Positions 21,072 through 27,941 of a stretch of 27,941 nucleotides of DNA are shown here, piece by piece. Positions within the stretch are counted from its first letter, which is position 1; each line of letters begins with the position of its first letter. The stretch is taken from IMG/VR virus record IMGVR_UViG_3300026518_000047, positions 1-27,941 of that record; one strand, written 5' to 3'. The position numbers and the translations under genes were made by a program. The notes under the pieces were generated by a model that was not told the DNA's origin, did not search any database, and saw only the letters and a program-made list of their open reading frames with translations. The stretch comes from a virus.

Positions 21072-21266
21072 ATGATTACTGACATACAATGCGAAGAAAA
21101 GTGGAATATGGAAGCAAATACTTGGGACTCTATAATAACTTGGAAGTATAATGATATACCTAATAAAGTAGTTTGTTCTACTAAGGGGGATAGAGTTACT
21201 ATAATACTAAAGTCTTTAATAGATAAACAGATAGATGCTCCTAAGATTAGAAAGGTATATAGATGA
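21072..21266 (+). CDS. Small unknown protein
   Basis: 64 residues, starting one base after the previous stop, with AGGG upstream. It contains two cysteines, several tryptophans and a basic C-terminus (APKIRKVYR). No recognised motif. It overlaps the helicase start by 4 bp. Confidence 0.6.
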   Translation: MITDIQCEEKWNMEANTWDSIITWKYNDIPNKVVCSTKGDRVTIILKSLIDKQIDAPKIRKVYR

Positions 21267-22498
21267 TTAAACCATACCCACATCAGATAGAGTTTGCTAA
21301 TAAGTGTTGGCCTATCCTTAAAGAGAAAGGTTATGTCTATCTTGCTGGTAAGCCCAGATCAGGGAAGACATATACAGCCATTTTAGTGGCTGAGAAATCC
21401 CCTAAGATTAAATCTGTTTTAGTACTCACTAAGAAAAATGCAATTAGTGGGTGGTATAAGTTTATAGATGGTAATAAAGCACTTAACCATAAGTATTATA
21501 TTACTAACTATGAACAGGCTAAAAAACTAAAAAGTGAAGACTATGATTTAGTTATAATTGATGAGAGCCACAACTTGGGAACTCTTGGTAAACCATCTAA
21601 ACGTATTATGGAGATTAGAAAGTTATGTAGAGATATGCCTCATATTCACTTAAGTGGTACAGCCATAGTGGAGAGTCCTAACTCTATATTTCATCAGATG
21701 TATATTAGTAAATATACTCCATTTAAGTTTAAAAACTTCTATGATTATTTTAGATTTTATGGTAAGTCTTACTATATTAGAGTTGGTGGAAGAGATATCC
21801 AACAATATGATAAAGCAGATATGGATAAGCTTATGCCTGACATAAATGCTTTTACAGTTTATATGACTCAGGAAGATGCAGGTATTAGTGCAGATTTACA
21901 GGCAGTAGATAAGCTTCACTATATAGAGCTTGATAGTAAGACTAAAGAGCTTTATAATGAACTCACTAAACATCAAATAGCTAAAGTAGATACAGGCTGT
22001 TTACATAAAGATATAGACTATAAAAACTTATCATATCATTTAGTTTGTGATAGTACTATGAAGCTTAGAACTACTCTCCATATGATTGAGTCTGGAGTTT
22101 GTAAGATTGAGGATAAATACATAGAACTAGGCAACACTGAGAAGATAGACTATATAAAGAAAACATTCGGAGATACTAAAGATGTAGGAGTTATGTGTCA
22201 CTTCATTGGGGAGCGTATGCTATTAGCTAAGCACTTTAAAAATATCCAAGTTTATTCTAGTAATGCTCACGCAGAGGGAGTAGACCTTAGCCACTTAAAA
22301 CACTTTGTTATTCTTAGTGGTGACTATAGTGGCTCAAAGTTTATCCAACGAAGGGATAGGATAGTTAATACTGAGGGCTCAAATACACTAATTGTTAATC
22401 ACATATTAGTTAAGGGAGCCATCAGCGACCAAGTCTATAAAAGAGTTTCCAAGAAGAAAGACTTCAATAACTCCACCTATGAACCTACTACTCTGTAG
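21263..22498 (+). CDS. SF2 (SNF2/DEAD-like) helicase
   Basis: 411 residues with Q-motif-like YPHQIEFANK, Walker A GKPRSGKT (29-36), Walker B VIIDESHN (D100, E101), motif III SGTA (131-134) and a motif VI-like QRRDRIVN. It resembles phage SNF2-family ATPases that act in recombination-dependent replication. Its tail encodes the same YEPT as the converging minus-strand gene, because the stop region is a palindrome. It is the last plus-strand gene. It forms a small replication/repair group with the VRR-NUC nuclease. Confidence 0.9.
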   Translation: MIKPYPHQIEFANKCWPILKEKGYVYLAGKPRSGKTYTAILVAEKSPKIKSVLVLTKKNAISGWYKFIDGNKALNHKYYITNYEQAKKLKSEDYDLVIIDESHNLGTLGKPSKRIMEIRKLCRDMPHIHLSGTAIVESPNSIFHQMYISKYTPFKFKNFYDYFRFYGKSYYIRVGGRDIQQYDKADMDKLMPDINAFTVYMTQEDAGISADLQAVDKLHYIELDSKTKELYNELTKHQIAKVDTGCLHKDIDYKNLSYHLVCDSTMKLRTTLHMIESGVCKIEDKYIELGNTEKIDYIKKTFGDTKDVGVMCHFIGERMLLAKHFKNIQVYSSNAHAEGVDLSHLKHFVILSGDYSGSKFIQRRDRIVNTEGSNTLIVNHILVKGAISDQVYKRVSKKKDFNNSTYEPTTL

Positions 22499-22505
22499 GT
22501 TCATA
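22478..22505. terminator. Perfect palindrome at convergent gene ends
   Basis: Arms TATGAACCTAC (22478-22488) and GTAGGTTCATA (22495-22505), 11 bp each with a 6-base loop, lie within the last codons of both converging genes. It could act as a bidirectional transcription terminator, although no T-run follows on either strand. Because it is palindromic, both proteins end in YEPT plus one or two residues. The plus gene stops at 22498 and the minus gene at 22488, an 11-bp overlap. Confidence 0.6.
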
Positions 22506-25460
22506 TAATGTATTATAAAGCTCTATAAACTTCTTAGGAGGCTTCTCTCCTACCTTATCCTGGATAACTTTCTCTAAACTTTTACCTTTAGCTTGTTGCA
22601 TCCATTTATGAACATCCATTAGCTGAGTGCCATAGTTATAGGCTTCTCTCGCTAATTCAGGGTGAGCTTTAATTTTACTATATAAAACTTGGGCCTCGTC
22701 ATAATTTCTCATACCCCATGATGCATAATCTCTAGGAGTCTGTAGATTATCTTTAGCAGATATTTGCCCGTTAGGCTTATCAGTTTCACTAGCTATACTA
22801 GCAGTTCCAGTTAACCCTGCTATAGACTCTACTAATTTCTTAGTATCTTGACCCATAAATAATTTATCCCCCCGTTTAAGGTCAGCCTCAATACCTTTAG
22901 CTTCTAATACTAATCTATCCATAGTTACTGGTTTCTCACTAGTAATATAAGCATTAGGTAGTTTACCATTTTTCTGGTAATACTTCATAATAGCTATAGG
23001 GTATCTATAGCCTGCTCTATCAAGTAGAGGCCCTTCAGGTACTACTGGCTTACCAGACTTTTCTGCTAGGTCAAACATATCTTGATAGAACTTTTGACCT
23101 ACTCCACTACCCTTTTGGAATGAAGTATTATCAAATACTATTTTATCAGGTAGTTCTCTAACTTTAGCCGCATTACGCCCACCATAAGATAATACTATAG
23201 TTCCATCATCTAAAACTTCATGTATTTTATCTTTAATTAAGGGTTCAATAGTACTATCTTGAGTTACTACATCCCTAATAGTTTTAGGTTTACTACCGCC
23301 TAAAGCGTCTTCAATTCTACCCATAGATTTTAGCACATCTACACTTGGTTTTCCCTTACCTTCTTTAAGATACCTAGCAATCTTATTAGCATCACTCTCT
23401 AATACACTCCTAGCTACTTTACCACCATAATATCCACCAACACTACCACCAATAGCACTAAGTAAAGCTCCTTGGATTGTTAAGTCTTCGGGCTTTGTAT
23501 TAGATAAGTAAACTGTTTCCCCAGTAAGCGCTCCCGTAAGAGTTCTAAATTTAGGTTGGTTATAAATAACTTGTTCAGCTGTTTTAGCCATTTTATAACC
23601 TACAGCATCTTTAAGAACCTTCATAGTTCTACCAAGCATACCAAAAGGATTATCAGCCGAAAAGATATATTGCCTTTTACCACTAGTTATACCCCTACCA
23701 TATTTCTCTGCTGCATTTTCTAGGTCAGCAAAGTTAGTAGTTAGTTTCTTTAAGGCTATCATATCTAACTTAGCTTGTTTACCCAAACTATTCTCTATCA
23801 TAGCTAAGTCTTGATTATCTAAGGTACTAATTTTAGTAGCAGCTTTTTGTATATCAGTTTTATTTAGTACCCCAGTAGCTTTACGTTGGTCTAAAATAGA
23901 CTGTAATTTATTAGGGTCTATACCTATTTTATTAGTTATATACTTATGTAAAGAAGTTTGATAAGCTTCACTATTTTTACCAAATACATCACGAACATAT
24001 AGTATATTTTCTTTAGCATTTTTACCAGTTAAAAATTCTGTTATACTACCATAGTCTCCAGTCTCAAGCATTTTAGCTAAAGCTAGCTTTTCACCACCAG
24101 TATCTTTAGCACCAAATAATTGTGCTCTCTTACGAGTAATACTACGTGCTTCACCAAGAGCTTTCTGTAACTCTGGATCTTTAACATTAGTACTAAGGAA
24201 TTCTTCTAGTTTATTTTTAGCGATTTGTAAGCCTCTAAGCTCATCAGCATCTTTAGAAGATATAGCACCTCCAGGCTTATAAATTTTACGATTAATAAGC
24301 TTAGTAGTATTAAGAATATCTTGTACAGACATATATCTAGTATCCCTTAAACTATTTCTATCTTCATCTATAGCTTTAAGCTGGTCTCTCACCTTACCCA
24401 TTTGCTCTTCTAGTTTAACTGCCTCAGCATCTTTACCATTAGCTATAGCACTCTTTTGTTTAGCTTTAAGCTTTTTCATCTCAACTAAGACTTTAGCTCT
24501 ATTTTTATTTAAAGCCCCTAGTTTATTAGTTTCATCTTTAAAAGGTTTACTAAATCTACTAAGGATAGTTTTAACAGTATTAACAGCTTCAGGCGGAATA
24601 CCTTGTTCGGTTAAATCTTTTTCTAAATTAGTACTAAAGTCACTAACTTTATATGTATCATTATTACGTTTAGCTATTTCTTCTACTTTACCATAATACT
24701 GTTGTTCTATATCTTTATATGACTTACGAAGTTGTTGAACATTCTTAGCTACTATATCTTCGGCTTCTTTAACAGCTCTCCAGTCACCTTCCTTAACATC
24801 TATGTTTTTGGCCTTAAGGTCCTTGAGAATTTTATTAGACATTTCAATATATTTATTAGCTAATATTTCTTGAGAGTCAAAAGCATCCCTAGTAGCGAAT
24901 AAGTTATTCCCTTTTAGGAATTGCCCAAGATCAGAGCCACCAGAGCCTTCTACTAAAGCATCCGTTCGTAAGATACCATTATCTTCCATAAATTTATAAA
25001 GATTTTGTTGAGCTTCATACTCATTAGCATCCATACTATCAAATATCTTTTTGATATGTTTAGGCCATCTAACTTTTTCTGCTATAGCAGATATACCTCT
25101 AATAGCTCCCTCTCCAGCGGCACCAAATAAAGTAGCTGTTAAAGGGTCACTAATTGGATTAGCATCTAAAGCTTCTTGCTCAGTGGTAGGAGGTAGAGTA
25201 CCAGCTATACCTTCTTGTCTAGCTTGGGCTTGTTGTTCGGCTGTATATTGCTGAACCTTCTCATCTACACCTCTTTGTTGGTCTAGGGTTTGAGTAGATG
25301 GTATAATATCCACTCTAGTAGTATCTTCTGTATGAGCAGTTTGAGTAGTACTAATAAGACTATCCAAACTATTCTGTTGAGGTACTTGAATACTAGGTTG
25401 TGTTTGTGGTTGAGTAGGCTGTGATGAGCCTACTGAGTCTATTAAACTATCTAAATTCAT
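22488..25460 (-). CDS. Large internal virion (ejection)-like protein
   Basis: 990 residues directly downstream of the portal on the same strand, with a 4-bp overlap. The N-terminus is repetitive and low-complexity: LDSLI occurs twice (MNLDSLIDS and NSLDSLIST) in Gln/Thr/Pro-rich sequence. A long helical, lysine/glutamate-rich middle follows (about residues 190-440, coiled coil). A Gly/Ala-rich stretch near 680 (GGSVGGYYGGKV) may insert in membranes. A compact region near residues 810-870 (SGVGQKFYQDMFDLAEKSGK, later YPIAIMKYYQKNGK) looks like a folded, possibly GNAT-like domain, of unknown role. Such proteins are often carried in the head and ejected with DNA. The function is inferred from position, size and composition. 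Confidence 0.6.
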   Translation of the reverse strand: MNLDSLIDSVGSSQPTQPQTQPSIQVPQQNSLDSLISTTQTAHTEDTTRVDIIPSTQTLDQQRGVDEKVQQYTAEQQAQARQEGIAGTLPPTTEQEALDANPISDPLTATLFGAAGEGAIRGISAIAEKVRWPKHIKKIFDSMDANEYEAQQNLYKFMEDNGILRTDALVEGSGGSDLGQFLKGNNLFATRDAFDSQEILANKYIEMSNKILKDLKAKNIDVKEGDWRAVKEAEDIVAKNVQQLRKSYKDIEQQYYGKVEEIAKRNNDTYKVSDFSTNLEKDLTEQGIPPEAVNTVKTILSRFSKPFKDETNKLGALNKNRAKVLVEMKKLKAKQKSAIANGKDAEAVKLEEQMGKVRDQLKAIDEDRNSLRDTRYMSVQDILNTTKLINRKIYKPGGAISSKDADELRGLQIAKNKLEEFLSTNVKDPELQKALGEARSITRKRAQLFGAKDTGGEKLALAKMLETGDYGSITEFLTGKNAKENILYVRDVFGKNSEAYQTSLHKYITNKIGIDPNKLQSILDQRKATGVLNKTDIQKAATKISTLDNQDLAMIENSLGKQAKLDMIALKKLTTNFADLENAAEKYGRGITSGKRQYIFSADNPFGMLGRTMKVLKDAVGYKMAKTAEQVIYNQPKFRTLTGALTGETVYLSNTKPEDLTIQGALLSAIGGSVGGYYGGKVARSVLESDANKIARYLKEGKGKPSVDVLKSMGRIEDALGGSKPKTIRDVVTQDSTIEPLIKDKIHEVLDDGTIVLSYGGRNAAKVRELPDKIVFDNTSFQKGSGVGQKFYQDMFDLAEKSGKPVVPEGPLLDRAGYRYPIAIMKYYQKNGKLPNAYITSEKPVTMDRLVLEAKGIEADLKRGDKLFMGQDTKKLVESIAGLTGTASIASETDKPNGQISAKDNLQTPRDYASWGMRNYDEAQVLYSKIKAHPELAREAYNYGTQLMDVHKWMQQAKGKSLEKVIQDKVGEKPPKKFIELYNTLYEPTE

Positions 25461-27295
25461 TTTGCATATCCTTCATTAGTATTCTGAGGTAGTTTTAACT
25501 GACTACTCATTTGTGACTGAGGTCCACCAGCAGGACCTTCCATTTGTTGGTTTGCCATACCTAAGTTTTCTTGCTGCTGTGGTTGTGGTTGTAGCATCTG
25601 AGCAGTCTGTTCTAGTATTTGGCTAATATCAGGGCTATATTTAGACTTCACACTTCGTACACTAAGAGAAGCTGCCTTGAAAAACCCTCCAGGATTAACA
25701 GTCATTAGCGCATTTCCAACAGAGCCACTAAGCATAGTTTCCAACATTAGTTGGTTTTTCTCATCCTCATCATTATAAGAATTAGTGTCTATTTCTAAAT
25801 CAACATCTGCAAAACTAATGTCTGTTCTACTATCATTAAGCGGAACCAATATAATATTACCAGCATTATCTTTTCTAGGCTCTCCACTTGCAGGGTCTAT
25901 ATCTTCAGCATAAATAACTTGCGGCTGTCCAGTCATAGGATTAGGTGCAACTAATGGTCTATTTAATTCTACCCATCTATCTCCAACAGTTTCATCTGCT
26001 ATCCTTATTACTTGATTTGCAGTATAATATTGTTTAATCAGATGTACTACATCCCAACCTACCATACGATAGAACATTTCCATCTTAGTAGTAATATACC
26101 TTAGTGCAACCATACTAGCATTTTGCTGTAGCTTAACTTTACGACCACTATCACTAGCATAAGCCATACCTAAAAAGCTATCATTGATACCTAGAATACG
26201 CTGAATACGATTAAACGCTTTATCAATAATAGTATATTGTTGTACTATATCACCATTAAGATTATCTATACGTACGCCAGCCAAATTATTAACTGGTATA
26301 ACTGCATTAACTCTATTAAAAACCTTAGTAAATTCTGCAATATCATCAACTGCACCTTCTTCTATTAATGCTTTATTAGAGTTAGCCATTTGTTGAATTT
26401 GAATTAGAGCTTGATTAATAGCATCCTGAGAAGCCATAACATCTCTAAAGATACCATAATATTCAGCTCTATTACTATCGTTTAGTTTAACCACACGGTA
26501 AGGAAATTTAACCTCTTTATAAGTTATTTTCTCTTTAGTTAAGATATGGTCCCCACTCCAGTAAACACTATAAGTATCTCCCTTATCATCTTTCATAATA
26601 CTATGTACTATAAGATAATTGTCGTGTTGTTTATAGATACCTTGGAATTGCTCACCATATTTAAACTCAAACTCTGCTTCATCTACATTCAAGAAGTTCC
26701 AATAAGTTTCTAGTTTATCTGCTTGATATTTACCAAAAGCTATCTTAACTTCATCAGCACTAAGCCATTTAAACCTATGGATATATCTAGCATCTTTATA
26801 GTCTGCTCTAACACTCATAGGGTCAAGAACAATCTCACTTGGGTCTACGTGTTCAATAGTTATCTTATATAAAGGCCTACCAAACTGGTCTGTTTTACCT
26901 GTTTCTTTTACATCAATATAACTAACGAATAGCCCACTAAGTAGAGCATTACGTTTAATATATTCTCCCTCAGCATTAAAACTATTATCTCTTAGTACTT
27001 GATTAGTAACATCGTTTAGTATTGAGGCTATATCAATATCACTATATTGAACAGGATTAATCTTAGGAGTATTAACAACTGTACTATAGTAACCAAGAAG
27101 TTGTCTAGTAAATAGTTTAATAATGTTAAATGTTTCTTTAGGTTGCCCTCTATTCTCTAATTTATTTAGTTGGTCCTGGGTATATTGTCTATTATGATAA
27201 TAGTCTTCTACTTTATTAGCTTCTTTACGACTATCAAGATAAACATCATAGCCTATTTGAAAAGTATCTTTAAGATTTTCTATTGTTACTTTCAT
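25457..27295 (-). CDS. Portal protein (P22-like)
   Basis: 612 residues. It forms the ring through which DNA enters and leaves the head. The sequence fits P22-type podovirus portals: an N-terminal clip/stem with YYHNRQYTQDQLNKL and FTRQLLGYYSTVVNTPKINP, a central HVDPSEIVLDPMSV, a FPYRVVKLN...YYGIFRDVM segment, and the stem helix with SFLGMAYASDSGRKVKLQQN. The C-terminus is low-complexity Gln/Pro/Gly-rich. It overlaps its neighbours by 4 bp on each side. The portal sits toward the end of the late operon, far from the terminase genes, so the map order differs from P22, where they are adjacent. The portal call is firm. Confidence 0.88.
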   Translation of the reverse strand: MKVTIENLKDTFQIGYDVYLDSRKEANKVEDYYHNRQYTQDQLNKLENRGQPKETFNIIKLFTRQLLGYYSTVVNTPKINPVQYSDIDIASILNDVTNQVLRDNSFNAEGEYIKRNALLSGLFVSYIDVKETGKTDQFGRPLYKITIEHVDPSEIVLDPMSVRADYKDARYIHRFKWLSADEVKIAFGKYQADKLETYWNFLNVDEAEFEFKYGEQFQGIYKQHDNYLIVHSIMKDDKGDTYSVYWSGDHILTKEKITYKEVKFPYRVVKLNDSNRAEYYGIFRDVMASQDAINQALIQIQQMANSNKALIEEGAVDDIAEFTKVFNRVNAVIPVNNLAGVRIDNLNGDIVQQYTIIDKAFNRIQRILGINDSFLGMAYASDSGRKVKLQQNASMVALRYITTKMEMFYRMVGWDVVHLIKQYYTANQVIRIADETVGDRWVELNRPLVAPNPMTGQPQVIYAEDIDPASGEPRKDNAGNIILVPLNDSRTDISFADVDLEIDTNSYNDEDEKNQLMLETMLSGSVGNALMTVNPGGFFKAASLSVRSVKSKYSPDISQILEQTAQMLQPQPQQQENLGMANQQMEGPAGGPQSQMSSQLKLPQNTNEGYAK

Positions 27296-27941
27296 CTAGT
27301 AGCCTTTCTAATTTGGTCTTCAGATACACCTCTAGCTTTAAGCCAATTTATTTTATCTTGTGTAGACATAGATTTAACTTCATCTGCCGAAATTTTCATA
27401 TAATCTTTTTCTTCTTTAGGAAGTTCTCTTTTATACTCTAGATAAGTAGCTGGTAAATTAGCTTTCATAGACTCTAGTGAAGTCTTAGTCATATTACCCA
27501 CTCCGCTTAAGAAACCTTTCATACTAGCTAGTGCTGCATCTTTATTAGCCCAGTTGCCATTTAGAATAGCTCCCTCATAGAATGCTCTTTCTTGGTCACT
27601 AACAGCGGCTCCTGACATTGCTTTAATATATCCAGCCATAACAGTTTTTAAATCACTATTAAAAGCAAAGCGGTTTAGCATACTTTGTTTTTCTTTAGGC
27701 GTCATACTCTGCCATTGCTCTGGTGTATATTTACTAACTGTATCCATAGCCTTAGTAAATGCATCCCAGTTAAAATTAGCACTTTCTAACTCTTTACGTA
27801 GTCTACCTGTATTTTTAACTGTAGAAATCATACCATCTAAAAAGTCTCTTCTAGCAGTGCTAAGTTTCTTATCTCCTTGTGCTGTCTTAGCTATTTTATA
27901 AAGACTAACTCCATCTATCTTAGTATCTATATCGCCTTTAC
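27292..27941 (-). CDS. Virion-associated protein, C-terminal part (runs off right edge)
   Basis: The frame is open from the right edge, so at least 215 residues of a longer protein are visible; the in-frame ATG at 27831 is probably internal, as the coding-like sequence continues before it (KIAKTAQGDKKL, RRDFLDGM). It is helical and charged. A segment SGAAVSDQERAFYEGAI resembles the C-terminal region of large phage ejection/internal virion proteins. It sits just before the portal, with a 4-bp overlap. The identity is only suggested by this motif and context. Confidence 0.55.
   Translation of the reverse strand, partial: KGDIDTKIDGVSLYKIAKTAQGDKKLSTARRDFLDGMISTVKNTGRLRKELESANFNWDAFTKAMDTVSKYTPEQWQSMTPKEKQSMLNRFAFNSDLKTVMAGYIKAMSGAAVSDQERAFYEGAILNGNWANKDAALASMKGFLSGVGNMTKTSLESMKANLPATYLEYKRELPKEEKDYMKISADEVKSMSTQDKINWLKARGVSEDQIRKATR

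Noticed and set aside
22478-22505. Phage attachment (att) core
   Set aside because: No second copy is seen and no integrase gene is present; a role at convergent gene ends explains it better.
25051-25254. Plus-strand frame inside the large minus-strand virion gene
   Set aside because: It is antisense to a long coding gene, lacks a ribosome-binding site, and its Ala/Ser/Cys-rich sequence is typical of a shadow frame.
27292-27831. Start codon at 27831 for the right-hand minus-strand gene
   Set aside because: The same frame stays open to the window edge with protein-like sequence before it, and no clear ribosome-binding site precedes this ATG.

Overview
The window is about 28 kb of an AT-rich, densely packed, tailed double-stranded DNA phage genome with a podovirus-like inventory. 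It holds a P22-type portal, a large terminase with an S-R-x-x-G-x-S-type Walker A, a T7-like replication set (family A DNA polymerase, gp2.5-like SSB, 5'-3' exonuclease) and an AEP primase fused to an SF3 helicase. No integrase, tRNA gene, IS element or CRISPR array is visible. Clear Shine-Dalgarno sequences (AAGGA, AGGAG) precede almost every gene. The promoters have a good TATAAT -10 box but no -35 box, and carry T-rich tracts spaced about 10-11 bp instead. That layout is typical of sigma70 promoters in Campylobacterota, so a Campylobacterota host (Arcobacter- or Sulfurimonas-like) is my best inference; it is not proven.

Layout: (1) 1-1770, minus strand: terminase large subunit (cut by the left edge) and a small-subunit-like protein. 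(2) 1771-2557: divergent control region with a late minus-strand promoter, 2.5 copies of a 47-bp tandem repeat, a short GC-rich island, very AT-rich DNA and the first early promoter. (3) 2558-3624: four small early genes. (4) 3625-3985: AT-rich, repeat-containing, origin-like gap with a near-consensus DnaA box and the second early promoter. (5) 3986-6548: double-HTH protein and primase-helicase. (6) 6642-13790: a long run of small overlapping genes, mostly unknown, with an ATP-dependent DNA ligase and a Dda/RecD-like SF1 helicase. (7) 13934-16907: a paralogue of the first early gene, tandem hairpins, SSB, an intrinsic terminator and DNA polymerase. (8) 16894-20273: 5'-3' exonuclease and a nucleotide cassette made of a thymidylate-synthase-family enzyme with a dCMP-type Asn-to-Asp change, a possible DHFR-like remnant, a deaminase fused to a dNTP diphosphohydrolase-like domain, an XRE regulator and a MazG-like pyrophosphohydrolase. 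(9) 20273-22498: small genes, a VRR-NUC nuclease and an SF2 helicase. (10) 22488-27941, minus strand: late genes for a large internal virion-like protein, the portal and the C-terminal part of another virion-like protein.

The plus-strand early/middle block therefore faces one minus-strand late block that probably runs from about 1770 leftward, round a circular or permuted map, and back in at 27941 to end at 22488. The two blocks collide at 22478-22505 in a perfect 11-bp inverted repeat that lies inside both C-terminal coding ends. Four plus-strand promoters share an upstream inverted repeat (TTAGATW...WATCTAA), which suggests one regulator controls the early and middle genes together.

The most interesting content is the nucleotide cassette, which predicts base modification or dCTP-pool manipulation. 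Next are the shared operator-promoter set, the 47-bp repeats between the divergent blocks, and the polymerase with an altered motif C (HDA instead of HDE).
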